A stretch of 64,000 nucleotides of DNA, taken from NCBI RefSeq assembly GCF_004358425.1, contig NZ_CP037948.1, positions 1,488,001-1,552,000 of the forward strand, given 5' to 3'. Source of the stretch: Qipengyuania sediminis. Lineage in GTDB: Bacteria; Pseudomonadota; Alphaproteobacteria; Sphingomonadales; Sphingomonadaceae. The notes under the pieces are model-generated. The model saw nothing but the letters and a program-made list of their open reading frames with translations, was not told where the DNA came from and ran no database searches. Numbering within the stretch: position 1 is the stretch's first letter; each line of letters opens with the position of its first letter. This document shows, one piece after another, positions 34,526 to 44,237 of the stretch. A program made the translations under genes and the position numbers.

Positions 34526-35724
34526 GCGCCCGGCAGCTCGAGGATGCGCTTGGCGACGACGCCGAGCATGATCTCGCTGGTCCCGCCTTCGATGCTGTTC
34601 GCCTTGGTGCGCAGCCAGCCGCGCGCGGGCTTGCCGCCGCCGGTCGCCTCGCTCTCCCATTCGAGCGCGCGGCTGCCGCCCGCCGCCATCAGCAGCTCGT
34701 GCCGCCGCTTGTTGAGCTCGGTGCCGACGTATTTCATCATATTGGGCTGCGCGGGATGGCCGCGCCCGGCCTTGGCCTCGTCGAGGAACTTCTCCCCCAT
34801 CGCGGCATAGGCCAGCGCGTCGACATCGAAGGCCGCGAGTTCGGCACGCAAGACGGGATCGATCCTCTCGCCGGTCTTGGCCGCATTGCGCGTCAACGCC
34901 GCGCCGATCGCGGCGGTGCGGTCGCCGCCGCCCGCGCCCGAGATCATCTCGCGCTCGTGGCCGAGGAGGTATTTGGCGACGTCCCAGCCGCGGTTCACTT
35001 CGCCGACAAAGCCCGGCACGTCCTCGCCATAGCTCTTGGGCACCTTCACGTCGTCGAAGAAGGTCTCGCAGAACGGGCTGTTGCCGCTGATGAGCTTGAT
35101 CGGCTTGGTGCTGACCCCTTCGCTCGCCATGTCGAACAGCATGAAGGTGATGCCCTGGTACTTGTTCGCCTTGTCGGTGCGGACCAGGCAGAAAATCCAG
35201 TCGGCCTCGTCGGCATAGCTGGTCCAGATCTTCTGGCCGTTGACTACCCAGTGATCGCCGCGGTCCTCGCCGAAGGTCTGCATCGAGACGAGGTCGCTGC
35301 CTGAGCCGGGCTCGGAATAGCCTTGGCACCAGCGGATTTCACCGCGCGCAATCTCGTTCAGGAAGCGCTGCTTTTGTCCTTCGGTCCCGAACTTCAGCAG
35401 CGCCGGGCCGAGCATCCAGATGCCGAAGCTGGAAAGCGGCGGGCGGGCACCGATCGCAGCCATCTCCTCGCGCAGCACCTTGGCCTGCGGCGCCGAAAGC
35501 CCTGCGCCCCCGTATTCCCTGGGCCAGGCGGGGACGGTATAGCCACGCTCGCGGCAGGCTTCGAACCAGGCGCGCTGCGCGTCGTTCTTGAAGCTGGCAC
35601 CCCGCCCGCCCCAATAGACGTCCTCCTCGTCGCGGACGGGTTCGCGCATTTCCGGCGGGCAGTTTGCCGCCAGCCAGGCGCGCGTCTCGCTGCGGAAGGT
35701 GTCCAGATCCTGCTGCTCGGCCAT
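34522..35724 (-). CDS. Acyl-CoA dehydrogenase, about 400-residue type
   Basis: FAD-linked acyl-CoA dehydrogenase of 400 residues. It has PAWPREYGGAGLSAPQAKVLREE, the flavin-binding CQGYSEPGSGSDL and VVNGQKIWTSYADEAD, and the C-terminal NSIEGGTSEIMLGVVAKRILELP, in which Glu of EGGTSEI is near the canonical base position. With the 379-residue dehydrogenase downstream it could form an alpha2beta2 enzyme. The start at MAEQQDLDTF follows GAGAGGAG; it is the first gene of this minus-strand unit. Confidence 0.94.
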   Translation of the reverse strand: MAEQQDLDTFRSETRAWLAANCPPEMREPVRDEEDVYWGGRGASFKNDAQRAWFEACRERGYTVPAWPREYGGAGLSAPQAKVLREEMAAIGARPPLSSFGIWMLGPALLKFGTEGQKQRFLNEIARGEIRWCQGYSEPGSGSDLVSMQTFGEDRGDHWVVNGQKIWTSYADEADWIFCLVRTDKANKYQGITFMLFDMASEGVSTKPIKLISGNSPFCETFFDDVKVPKSYGEDVPGFVGEVNRGWDVAKYLLGHEREMISGAGGGDRTAAIGAALTRNAAKTGERIDPVLRAELAAFDVDALAYAAMGEKFLDEAKAGRGHPAQPNMMKYVGTELNKRRHELLMAAGGSRALEWESEATGGGKPARGWLRTKANSIEGGTSEIMLGVVAKRILELPGA

Positions 35725-35922
35725 GGCCGCGACTCCTCTCGAAAGCCTTCTCTTTACGTTTACGGTAAGGCGATTCGCTGCGGCATCGCAAGCGTCATGA
35801 CGCCGCGCCAGGCCGAATGACGGATGCCGTAGCGTCACCCTGTACAGCCAGCGAATGGCGCGTTGACGGGGCGATGCGCCGCCCTAAGGTCGGCGCGCTT
35901 CAGGCGCGAGGAGAAGCCGGTT

Positions 35923-37395
35923 TTGGTCGCACGGACACCATCAAGCGGCACCTCGCAGGCCAAGGCGGGGGGCGTCCCCTTCGGCATCAAGCTCGCCTAT
36001 GGTTCCGGCGCGATCACCTATGGCATCAAGGACAATGGCTTCGCTGTCTTCCTGCTGATTTTCTACAACCAGGTGATGGGGCTCCCCGCCGATCTCGTCG
36101 GACTGGCGGTGATGATCGCGCTCATCATCGATGCATTTATCGATCCCGTCATCGGGCATCTCTCCGACAGGACAAATTCGCGCTGGGGGCGGCGTCATCC
36201 CTGGATCTACGCGAGCATCCTTCCTGTCGGGCTGTCCTGGTTCCTACTGTGGCATCCGCCGCAATGGAGTGAGCCAGCGATGCTCGCCTATCTCACCGGC
36301 TCGGCTATCCTGGTTCGCAGCGCGCTGGCGCTGAACGAGGTGCCCTCGCTCGCCATGCTGCCCGAACTGACCCGCGACTATCACGAGCGGACCGATGTCA
36401 TCCGCTACCGCTTCCTCTTCGGCTGGCTGGGCGGGCTGACCCTCCTGTTCCTCGCCTACGCGGTTTTCCTCGCGCCAACCCCCGAACAGCCCGCTGGGCT
36501 GCTGCGGCGCGAGGGCTATGATGCCTATGCCATCACCGGGGTGGTGATGATGACGCTCGCGACGCTGGTCGCCGCGCTCGGCACGCATCGCCGGCTCGCG
36601 CATCCCCCGATCAGCCTGCCGCCGCGCCAGCCCTTGGGGGCGGAGCTGCGCGCGATGGGGCGGACGCTCAGGAACCCCGCTTTCCTCACGCTGATGGGTG
36701 CGGGCGTTTTCGCCTTCGCCAACCAGGGGCTGAACTTCGCCACCAGTACCTACATGCAGCTTTACGTCTGGGAATTCCCGCGCTGGGCGATGCAGGTGTG
36801 GCCGGCGACCCTGTTTGCCGGTGTGGTGCTCGCCTTCGTCATGACCCCGCCGGTCTCCAGGCGGCTCGGCAAGAAGCGCGGCGCGGCGGTGATGGCGGCG
36901 ATTGCCGTGACGCTGGGCCTTGCGCCCTATATCCTGCGGCTCTTCGGCCTGTTCCCTGAAAACGGCGAGACGATGACAATGCCGTTGTTCCTCGCCATCA
37001 TCACGCTCGCCACCGGCTTCGGAGTCGCGCCGATGATCCTCACCGGCTCGATGCTGGCCGATGTGGTCGAGGATTCCGAGCTCAAAACCGGCCATCGCGA
37101 AGAAGGGCTGTTCTATGCGGGCAATCTCTTCATGCAGAAATGCGTGACGGGGATCGGTACCTTCGCCGCGGGAATGCTGATCACCGCGGTCGGGATGCCA
37201 CGCGAAGCGGTGCCGGGCGCGGTCGATCCCGAGGTCATCCAGCGGCTGATGCTGGTCTTCGTGGTGCTGACACTTTCCTTCTTCGCCGGCGCGATCACTA
37301 TGTTCCTGCGCTTCCCCCTGGACGAGAAAGGGCACGAGGAACGCCTGCGCCTCCTCGCCGCCCGCACCCCGGCGCCCCCCGCCCCCCTGCACTAG
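35923..37395 (+). CDS. MFS transporter, GPH (glycoside-pentoside-hexuronide) type
   Basis: Cation symporter-like permease of 490 residues with 12 helices. The family mark is FIDPVIGHLSDRTNSRWGRRHPW in helices 2-3, shown here as the pieces DPVIGHLSDRTNS and WGRRHPW; VEDSELKTGHREEGLFYAG lies late in the protein. Relatives carry sugars, but several act on other organic solutes; the neighbours here suggest an organic acid or sterol-like substrate. The start is TTG with GAGGAG nine bases upstream; no ATG or GTG lies nearer. It leads the plus-strand catabolic unit. Confidence 0.88.
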   Translation: MVARTPSSGTSQAKAGGVPFGIKLAYGSGAITYGIKDNGFAVFLLIFYNQVMGLPADLVGLAVMIALIIDAFIDPVIGHLSDRTNSRWGRRHPWIYASILPVGLSWFLLWHPPQWSEPAMLAYLTGSAILVRSALALNEVPSLAMLPELTRDYHERTDVIRYRFLFGWLGGLTLLFLAYAVFLAPTPEQPAGLLRREGYDAYAITGVVMMTLATLVAALGTHRRLAHPPISLPPRQPLGAELRAMGRTLRNPAFLTLMGAGVFAFANQGLNFATSTYMQLYVWEFPRWAMQVWPATLFAGVVLAFVMTPPVSRRLGKKRGAAVMAAIAVTLGLAPYILRLFGLFPENGETMTMPLFLAIITLATGFGVAPMILTGSMLADVVEDSELKTGHREEGLFYAGNLFMQKCVTGIGTFAAGMLITAVGMPREAVPGAVDPEVIQRLMLVFVVLTLSFFAGAITMFLRFPLDEKGHEERLRLLAARTPAPPAPLH

Positions 37396-37407
37396 AAGGA
37401 CCGCCTC

Positions 37408-38745
37408 ATGGATTTCGAACCCACCGAACGGCAACGCTACTGGCGCGACCGCGTGCGCGATTTCATCGACGCCAACGTCCGCCCGGCAGTCGCCACCTAC
37501 CGCGAGCAGGACGCGGCGGGCGAGCGCTGGAAGGTGATCCCGGTGGTTGAGGAGCTGAAGGCCAAGGCCCGCGCGGCGGGCATCTGGAACCTCTTCATGC
37601 CGCCCCGGAACGAAAGCCACCACCATGTCGATGACAGCTTCGAATTCGATGGGCCGGGCCTCACCAATCTCGAATATGCGCTTTGCGCCGAAGAGATGGG
37701 GCGGGTGGGCTTCGCATCCGAGGTCTTCAACTGCTCCGCGCCTGATACCGGCAATATGGAGGTCTTCCACCGCTACGGCACCCGCGAACAGAAGGAGCGC
37801 TGGCTGACCCCGCTGATGAACGGCGAGATCCGCAGCGCCTTTCTGATGACCGAGCCCTTCACCGCGAGCTCGGACGCCACCAATATCGAGACGCGGATCG
37901 AGCGCGACGGCGACGAATATGTGCTCAACGGGCGCAAATGGTGGTCGTCGGGCTATGGCGACCCGCGCTGCAAGGTCGCGATCGTGATGGGCAAGACCGA
38001 TCCTTCCGCCGGCCGCCACGCAGCCCAGTCGATGATCCTGATGGCCACTGATACGCCCGGCGTGAAGGTGCTGCGCCACCTCCCCGTCTTCGGCTACGAC
38101 GACGCGCCGCACGGGCATATGGAGGTCGAGCTCGAGAACGTGCGGGTTCCTGCCTCGAACATGCTGCTCGGCGAAGGGCGCGGGTTCGAGATCGCGCAGG
38201 GGCGCCTGGGGCCCGGCCGCATCCACCATTGCATGCGCACCATCGGCGTTGCCGAGGAAGCGCTCGCCAAGATGTGCCGCCGCCTGCAGGAGCGCGAGGC
38301 CTTCGGGAAGCCGATCTACAAGCATTCGGTATGGGAGGAGCGAGTCGCGCGCGCGCGGATCGACATCGACATGACCCGCCTCCTCTGCCTCAAGGCCGCC
38401 GACATGATGGACAAGGTCGGCAACAAGGCGGCGAAGCAGGAGATCGCGATGATCAAGGTGCAGGCCCCCAACATGGCGCTTCGCATCATCGACGACGCCA
38501 TCCAGGCGCATGGCGGCGGCGGCGTCTCCGACGATTACGGCCTCGCCAACGCCTATGCGCACCAGCGCACGCTGCGCCTCGCCGACGGACCGGACGAGGT
38601 CCACGCCCGCTCGATCGCGCGCATGGAATTCGCCAAGCACGCTCCCGACCCGGGCCCCACCGCCAACGCCCTGCGCGATGGCAAGGGGCCGGCGACAGCG
38701 AACGACAATCGCTACAGCTCGGGCGATGTGGGGGCGACGCGCTGA
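37408..38745 (+). CDS. Acyl-CoA dehydrogenase, ACAD10/ACAD11-like
   Basis: FAD-dependent dehydrogenase of 445 residues, closest in style to the C-terminal half of eukaryotic ACAD11. Marks are [47 protein letters not shown], and near the C-terminus [15 protein letters not shown] (ADGPDEVH 392-399) instead of the YEGTxEI of ordinary acyl-CoA dehydrogenases. It may act on a phosphorylated hydroxyacyl-CoA. The gene follows the GPH transporter by 12 bp and shares one base with the alcohol dehydrogenase start (TGATG). Confidence 0.93.
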   Translation: MDFEPTERQRYWRDRVRDFIDANVRPAVATYREQDAAGERWKVIPVVEELKAKARAAGIWNLFMPPRNESHHHVDDSFEFDGPGLTNLEYALCAEEMGRVGFASEVFNCSAPDTGNMEVFHRYGTREQKERWLTPLMNGEIRSAFLMTEPFTASSDATNIETRIERDGDEYVLNGRKWWSSGYGDPRCKVAIVMGKTDPSAGRHAAQSMILMATDTPGVKVLRHLPVFGYDDAPHGHMEVELENVRVPASNMLLGEGRGFEIAQGRLGPGRIHHCMRTIGVAEEALAKMCRRLQEREAFGKPIYKHSVWEERVARARIDIDMTRLLCLKAADMMDKVGNKAAKQEIAMIKVQAPNMALRIIDDAIQAHGGGGVSDDYGLANAYAHQRTLRLADGPDEVHARSIARMEFAKHAPDPGPTANALRDGKGPATANDNRYSSGDVGATR

Positions 38746-39833
38746 TGGCAAAGGCAGCCATCCTCGAGAGCGTCGGCACCCTCACCCTCGGCGAAGTCAC
38801 TCTGGCGGAGCCGCTGGCCCATGAAGTGCTGATCGAGACCAAGGCCTGCGGCCTGTGCCATTCGGACCTGCATTTCATCGACGGGGCCTACCCCCACCCC
38901 ACCCCCGCGATTCCGGGGCACGAGGCGGCGGGGGTGGTGCGCGCGGTGGGAAGCGAGGTCAGGACTGTGAAGCCGGGCGATCATGTCGTGACCTGCCTTT
39001 CCGCTTTCTGCGGGCATTGCGAGTTCTGCACCACCGGCCGCATGGCGCTGTGCATGGGCGGGGACACGCGGCGCTCGCAGGCGCAGCCACCGCGCATCAT
39101 GCGCGCCGATGGCTCCGCCCCGGTCGCGCAGATGCTCAACCTCTCCGCCTTCTGCGAAGAGATGCTGGTTCACGAGCACGCCTGCGTTGCCATCGACAAG
39201 GCGATGCCGCTCGACCGCGCCGCGGTGATCGGCTGCGCGGTGACGACGGGGGCGGGGGCCGTGTTCAACGCCTGCGCGCTGGTGCCGGGGGAGACGGTGG
39301 CGGTTGTGGGATGCGGCGGCGTCGGCCTTGCCGCCATCAATGCCGCAAAGATCGCCGGCGCGGGCAAAGTGATCGCGCTCGACCCCATGCCGGAGAAGCG
39401 CGCGCTGGCCGAAGCGCTCGGGGCCACGCACAGCGTCGACCCACAAGCGAATGACGCGGTGGAACAAGTTGTGCGGATCACCGGCGGCGGGGTCGATCAT
39501 GCGATCGAGGCCGTCGGGCGCCAGGCCTCGGCCGATCTCGCGGTCAAGGTCCTGCGGCGCGGCGGCACTGCCACGATCCTCGGCATGATGCCCCTGGACT
39601 GCAAGGTAGGCCTCGGCGCGATGGACCTGCTCAGCGGAAAGAAGCTGCAGGGCGCGATCATGGGGATGAACCGCTTTCCGGTGGACCTCCCCCGCCTGGT
39701 CGATTTTTACCTCCGGGGCCTGCTCGATCTCGATACCATCATCGCCGAGCGGATCGGGCTGGAGGACGTCAACAAGGGCTTCGACACCATGCGGCGGGGC
39801 CATGCCGCACGCAGCGTGATCGTGTTCGAATAA
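38745..39833 (+). CDS. Zinc-dependent alcohol dehydrogenase
   Basis: Medium-chain NAD-dependent dehydrogenase of 362 residues. The catalytic zinc site includes Cys38 (GLCHSD) and His59 (PGHE); structural-zinc cysteines are at 89, 92, 95 and 103 (FCGHCEFC). The cofactor motif VVGCGGVGLAAINAAK is followed by ALDPMPEK, indicating NAD preference. The substrate is unknown; context suggests oxidising a hydroxylated acyl intermediate or its precursor alcohol. It is coupled to neighbours at both ends (TGATG upstream, TAATG downstream). Confidence 0.94.
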   Translation: MAKAAILESVGTLTLGEVTLAEPLAHEVLIETKACGLCHSDLHFIDGAYPHPTPAIPGHEAAGVVRAVGSEVRTVKPGDHVVTCLSAFCGHCEFCTTGRMALCMGGDTRRSQAQPPRIMRADGSAPVAQMLNLSAFCEEMLVHEHACVAIDKAMPLDRAAVIGCAVTTGAGAVFNACALVPGETVAVVGCGGVGLAAINAAKIAGAGKVIALDPMPEKRALAEALGATHSVDPQANDAVEQVVRITGGGVDHAIEAVGRQASADLAVKVLRRGGTATILGMMPLDCKVGLGAMDLLSGKKLQGAIMGMNRFPVDLPRLVDFYLRGLLDLDTIIAERIGLEDVNKGFDTMRRGHAARSVIVFE

Positions 39834-40906
39834 TGGAAGCGATCGATTACGACGCCGAGATGGTCGGCACGGTCGAGGTTCCCGAGCGCGACCGGCTCGA
39901 CCTCGACAAGCTGACCGGCTGGTTCGAAGCCAACGTCCAAGGGTTCGCCGGGCCGATCGACTACACCAAGTTCAAGGGCGGCCAATCGAACCCGACCTAT
40001 CGCATCGACACGCCGGGGCGCAGCTATGTCTTGCGCCGCCAGCCGTTCGGCAAGCTGCTGCCCAGCGCCCACGCCGTGGACCGCGAATATGCGGCGATGG
40101 CGGCGCTCGGGCCGACCGGTTTCCCGGTGCCCAAGACCTACGGGTTGTGCGAAGACCCGGAGGTCATCGGCGCCAAGTTCTTCGTCATGGGCCTCGCCGA
40201 CGGGCGCAGCTTGTGGAACGGCGCCCTCCCCGGCCTGGGCGCAGAGCAGCGCCGCGCGATCTACGAGGCGATGATCGACACCCTGGCCGATCTGCACCTG
40301 AAGGACCCCGCCGCCATCGGCCTCGGCGGCTATGGCAAGCCCCATGACTACTGCGCCCGCCAGATCGCGCGCTGGTCCTCGCAATACAAGCTCAGCGAGA
40401 CCGAGCCGATGCCCCGGATGGAGCGGCTGATCGAATGGCTGCCCACCACCATCCCGCCGCAGCACGGCTCGAGCGTGGTCCATGGTGACTACCGGCTCGA
40501 CAACCTCATCTTCGCGAAGGACGAGGACCGGGTTCTGGCGGTGCTCGACTGGGAGCTGTCGACGCTGGGCGACCCCATCGCCGATTTCAGCTATCTGATG
40601 CTCAACTGGCACAACCCGGCCGATGGGCGCGCGGGGCTGGAGGGGCTGGACCTCGCCGCGCTCGGCATCCCCTCGCAGGACGAGGCCGTCGCCCGCTATG
40701 TCGCGCGCACCGGCTATCCCGTGCCGCCGATGGATTGGTATTTCGCCTATAACCTGTTCCGGCTCGCCGGGATCATGCAGGGAATCAAGAAGCGCGTGAT
40801 CGACGGCACCGCCTCCTCCGCCCATGCCAAGGCGATGAGCGAGCGGGTCGGCCCGCTGGTGGACCGCGCCTACGAGTTCGCGCTGGCGGCGGGGATGCCG
40901 GCTTAA
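39833..40906 (+). CDS. APH-fold phosphotransferase, ACAD11 N-terminal/LvaA-like
   Basis: Kinase-like protein of 357 residues with the aminoglycoside phosphotransferase fold. The catalytic loop is VVHGDYRLDNLIF (HGDYRLDN 217-224) and the metal site LDWELSTLGDP (Asp239). FKGGQSNPTYRI is the nucleotide-binding strand typical of ACAD10/11 kinase domains. In related pathways such kinases phosphorylate 4-hydroxyacyl-CoA before a dehydrogenase-like enzyme removes the phosphate. Its start shares one base with the alcohol dehydrogenase stop; the stop overlaps the convergent S8 protease gene by four bases. Confidence 0.9.
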   Translation: MEAIDYDAEMVGTVEVPERDRLDLDKLTGWFEANVQGFAGPIDYTKFKGGQSNPTYRIDTPGRSYVLRRQPFGKLLPSAHAVDREYAAMAALGPTGFPVPKTYGLCEDPEVIGAKFFVMGLADGRSLWNGALPGLGAEQRRAIYEAMIDTLADLHLKDPAAIGLGGYGKPHDYCARQIARWSSQYKLSETEPMPRMERLIEWLPTTIPPQHGSSVVHGDYRLDNLIFAKDEDRVLAVLDWELSTLGDPIADFSYLMLNWHNPADGRAGLEGLDLAALGIPSQDEAVARYVARTGYPVPPMDWYFAYNLFRLAGIMQGIKKRVIDGTASSAHAKAMSERVGPLVDRAYEFALAAGMPA

Positions 40907-43302
40907 AAAGCCCGGCTCCACTTCACCGCTACGCCCTTGTCGGCAGGGAGGGCCGCATAGTGCCCCGGATCCTGCCGCCAATAGAGGCTTGCCGCCGCCG
41001 CCCCGCCCCATAGCGGTCCTTGCCAGGCAAGCTCGGCGTCGATTTCGCGGCCCTCGGGCGCCAGCGCGAGGGTCTGGAGGCCATAACTCGGGCGCAGCGT
41101 CGCATAGTCCCAGGCCACGGGCAGGCTGACTGCCAGCCCGCCCCCCGTCACCCGAAGCGGCTGCGAAAGGCGGAAGGCGAGGCTGTCGCCCGTAAGCAGC
41201 GTGTCCGCGCGGGTCACGTCGAAGCTCCAGGCATTGCTGGTCAGGGGCGCGAAATCGGCGATAAGCCCTGCCGCGCGCGCCCGGCTCCAACCCTGACGAA
41301 ACGCCGCTCCGAGCTGCCACCCGCCGGCGAGATCGGCCCGCCCAGAGGCATCGAGGAACAGGCTGTCCGCGCCCGCGAACCCCAGCCCTGGCGCAAAGCG
41401 CGCGCCGAGCAGCGTCCGCTCTTCGGCCAGCCAGCTCGCACCGAGCGAGGCGGTGACGGGGCCGAAGCGCCGGTCCGCGCCGAGAGTCGCAGCAGCAAAG
41501 CGCAAGGGTTCGCGGGGCGCACCGGGCAGCATCTCTGCAAGTCCGAGGTCGTAGCCGCGCCACACCTGCCCGCGCTCGATCCCGCCCGAAAGGCCCCAGC
41601 CCGCGACCTCGCGCCGCAGCACCGCCGCCCCGTCGCTGCCGCGCGCGAAGCCGCTGTCGCCGACGGCCGGCGCCGCAATCAGGAACGCCGGCTCCTCCGC
41701 CCCGCGCAATTGTGCGGCGAGACCCGCTGTGCCTTCGCGGAATCCCAGCGCTACATCGATGCCGGGCGCGATCCGCAGCGCCGCGCGGGCAGCCAGCAGC
41801 CGCGCCCCTTCGCTCTCCTCGCCCGTCAGCCGCAGCGCGCGCACGAAGGGCGTGGCGGCACCCGGCGCGGGCGCGCTGACGGTATAGGCGAGCGCCAGCG
41901 GTCCCGCGCCCTCACCCGCGACGCGCGCACCCTCGGCCAGCGCCGCGCCGAGCTTGGGCTGGAGCCCCGCCCCGCGCGCACCGCGGCCGAGATCGACATT
42001 GTAGGCGCGCGCATAGCTGTCGAGCGCCACGCCCGTCATGGGTCCGGCCTTCGCGGGTGCATCGCCCATCGCAGGCGAACCCGTGATGGCGCCGCTACCC
42101 GCGCTCACCACCATGGTCCCCCCCGCCAGCGTCAGCGCGCCGCGCGGTGCGAAGGCCCTCGCAATGTCGAGGATGCCGGCGCCATAGACCGCGTCCACCC
42201 CCGCCGCGCCCGCATCCCGCGCGGTGTCCAGCAGAAGGCGCACGATCTCCCGGCCGGTGAGGTTGGGGAAAGCCTGCGCCAGCAGCGCCACTGCGCCGGC
42301 GACCTGCGGGGTGGCGAAGCTGGTGCCGGAGAACAGCAGGTTATAAGCGCCCCCCGCATCGCGGCCGACGAAGATCTGGCTGCCTTCATAGACGCAGCAC
42401 ACCCGCTCGCCCCGCGCCGACAGATACCAGGCCGCCTGCGCGGATCCCGCCGGCTGCGAGAAGACCGAGCGCTGTCCGCCCTCGTCCACCGCCCCCACGA
42501 TGATGACATTGTCGCCGCCCGCATCGCGCAGCTGGCTGGCGAAGGCACTGGGCTGGGTGGTGTTGATGGCGCGCTCGTCCCCCTCCCCGTCGTTGCCAGC
42601 GGCAACCACGATCACCACCCCCGCGGCGGCGGCGCGTCCGACAGCGAGGCGCATCGAGGTGCCGATGCCGTCATTCCCGCCCAGGCTGATGTTGACGACC
42701 CGCGCCCCCGCCGCCACCGCCGCGTCGATCCCCGCCGCGACGCTGGCGGTGTTGAAGGTGCAGGACGGCTCGTTGGTGTTGCCGCCGGTGTCGGCGCAGC
42801 TCGCCCGCGTATCGGCGCGCAGGACGAGCACGCGCGCGTCATAGGCGATCCCCACCACGCCGCTGTTGTTGCGCGCGGCCGCGGCGATGAGCGCCACATT
42901 GGTGCCGTGATCATCCTCCTGCTGGATGGTCCGCCCCGCCCCGGTCACGTCGGCGGAGGCGGGGTGGATACGGCCGGCGAATTCCGAATTGCCGGTGTCG
43001 ATGCCGGTGTCGATGATGGCGATGGTCTGGCCCGCGCCCGTGCGCCCGGCTTGCCAGGCGGTGACCGCGCCATGCTGCTCCGGCCCGTCGGAGCGCTGGA
43101 TCTCGGCGGTCAGGAAGACAGGGGGCGGCGGGGCCGGGGCCGGGGTGGGGGCCGGCGCCGGCGGGGGGGTGGAGATCGGGCTGCGCCCGCTTCCCCCGCC
43201 CCCGCAGGCCGCGAGCACGAGCGCGAGCGCGGTCGCCGTCACGGCATGGCCCGGGAAGGAGCGAAGCACCGGGCGCGGCCGGTCGTCAGCGAGAGACCCC
43301 AT
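40903..43302 (-). CDS. S8 serine peptidase with lipobox and C-terminal autotransporter-like barrel
   Basis: Subtilisin-family protease of 799 residues. The signal ends in a lipobox (LVLAAC, Cys33) followed by a Gly run and a Pro/Ala linker (44-62). The catalytic triad is Asp98 (IIDTGID), His132 (DHGTNV) and Ser328 (GTSFATP), with Asn237 (AAGND) forming the oxyanion hole. After about residue 480 the protein is built of alternating beta strands and ends with Phe, like an outer-membrane beta barrel. The plan resembles the lipidated autotransporter protease NalP. Convergent with the phosphotransferase gene; a GCCGGCTT/AAGCCCGGC hairpin spans both stops. Confidence 0.88.
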   Translation of the reverse strand: MGSLADDRPRPVLRSFPGHAVTATALALVLAACGGGGSGRSPISTPPPAPAPTPAPAPPPPVFLTAEIQRSDGPEQHGAVTAWQAGRTGAGQTIAIIDTGIDTGNSEFAGRIHPASADVTGAGRTIQQEDDHGTNVALIAAAARNNSGVVGIAYDARVLVLRADTRASCADTGGNTNEPSCTFNTASVAAGIDAAVAAGARVVNISLGGNDGIGTSMRLAVGRAAAAGVVIVVAAGNDGEGDERAINTTQPSAFASQLRDAGGDNVIIVGAVDEGGQRSVFSQPAGSAQAAWYLSARGERVCCVYEGSQIFVGRDAGGAYNLLFSGTSFATPQVAGAVALLAQAFPNLTGREIVRLLLDTARDAGAAGVDAVYGAGILDIARAFAPRGALTLAGGTMVVSAGSGAITGSPAMGDAPAKAGPMTGVALDSYARAYNVDLGRGARGAGLQPKLGAALAEGARVAGEGAGPLALAYTVSAPAPGAATPFVRALRLTGEESEGARLLAARAALRIAPGIDVALGFREGTAGLAAQLRGAEEPAFLIAAPAVGDSGFARGSDGAAVLRREVAGWGLSGGIERGQVWRGYDLGLAEMLPGAPREPLRFAAATLGADRRFGPVTASLGASWLAEERTLLGARFAPGLGFAGADSLFLDASGRADLAGGWQLGAAFRQGWSRARAAGLIADFAPLTSNAWSFDVTRADTLLTGDSLAFRLSQPLRVTGGGLAVSLPVAWDYATLRPSYGLQTLALAPEGREIDAELAWQGPLWGGAAAASLYWRQDPGHYAALPADKGVAVKWSRAF

Positions 43303-43400
43303 GGTTTCGATACCTAAAACGCAATTGCTGGAGATAGCCTTAACGGGCGTCGCGCCATGTGCGCTTGCGGCCCCGCCGCCGCCCGCCTACCCCGCGCCGC

Positions 43401-44237
43401 ATGACCACCTCCCGACCCGACCGCGCCGCGGCGGCGATCAGCCAGGCCTGGGAACGCCGCGGCGAGATCGACGCATCGGACCACGACCTTGCCGAACTCG
43501 TTGCCGCCACGCTGCGGCAGCTTGACGCGGGCGCACTGCGCATCGCTGAGCCCGACGGCGCGGGGGGCTGGCGCGTCAACCAATGGCTGAAGCAGACCGT
43601 TCTGCTGTCTTTCCGCCTGACCGAAAACGCACTGATCGAAGGCGGCAGCGCTGGCCATCCGGCTTACGACAAGGTGCCCAGCAAGTTTTCAAGCTGGGCC
43701 GAAGACGACTTCCGGAAAGCAGGTATCCGCGTCGTCCCCGGTGCCATCGTCCGCCACGGCGCCTATATCGCGCCGGGCTGCGTGCTGATGCCGAGCTTCG
43801 TCAATATCGGCGCCTATGTCGGGGCCAACACCATGATCGACACCTGGGCCTCGGTCGGCAGCTGCGCGCAGGTGGGGGCGAACTGCCATGTCTCGGCGGG
43901 CGCGGGGATCGGCGGCGTGCTCGAACCGCTGCAGGCCAATCCCACCATCATCGGAGACAATTGCTTCATCGGCGCCCGCTCGGAAATCGTGGAAGGCGTG
44001 ATCGTCGGCGAAGGCAGCGTCGTCGCCATGGGGGTCTTCATCACCCAGTCGACCAAGATCGTCGATCGCGCGACCGGTTCGGTCACGTTCGGCCGTATTC
44101 CGCCCTATTCGGTGGTTGTTCCGGGCACTCTGCCCGACCCGGCGGGCGGGCCTTCGCTGGCCTGCGCGGTGATCATCAAGACCGTGGACGAGCGGACCCG
44201 TGCCAAGACCGCGATCAACGATCTGCTGCGCGCCTAG
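43401..44237 (+). CDS. dapD: 2,3,4,5-tetrahydropyridine-2,6-dicarboxylate N-succinyltransferase
   Basis: Lysine/diaminopimelate pathway enzyme that succinylates tetrahydrodipicolinate; trimeric and cytosolic. At 278 residues it shows the N-terminal helical domain ([14 protein letters not shown]), then a left-handed beta helix of hexapeptide repeats ([51 protein letters not shown]) and the C-terminal [11 protein letters not shown]. The ATG at MTTSRPDRA is preferred; the upstream extension is Arg/Pro-rich and unlike the family. Confidence 0.97.
   Translation: MTTSRPDRAAAAISQAWERRGEIDASDHDLAELVAATLRQLDAGALRIAEPDGAGGWRVNQWLKQTVLLSFRLTENALIEGGSAGHPAYDKVPSKFSSWAEDDFRKAGIRVVPGAIVRHGAYIAPGCVLMPSFVNIGAYVGANTMIDTWASVGSCAQVGANCHVSAGAGIGGVLEPLQANPTIIGDNCFIGARSEIVEGVIVGEGSVVAMGVFITQSTKIVDRATGSVTFGRIPPYSVVVPGTLPDPAGGPSLACAVIIKTVDERTRAKTAINDLLRA

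Noticed and set aside
36244..38751. 835-codon minus-strand frame across the transporter and ACAD11-like genes
   Set aside because: It is a shadow frame of two well-supported plus-strand genes and has the low-complexity composition typical of such shadows.
40897..40916. Bidirectional terminator at the convergent phosphotransferase/S8 protease ends
   Set aside because: GCCGGCTT and AAGCCCGGC can pair with one bulge, but no clear U-run follows on either strand, so it is only mentioned within the S8 gene entry.
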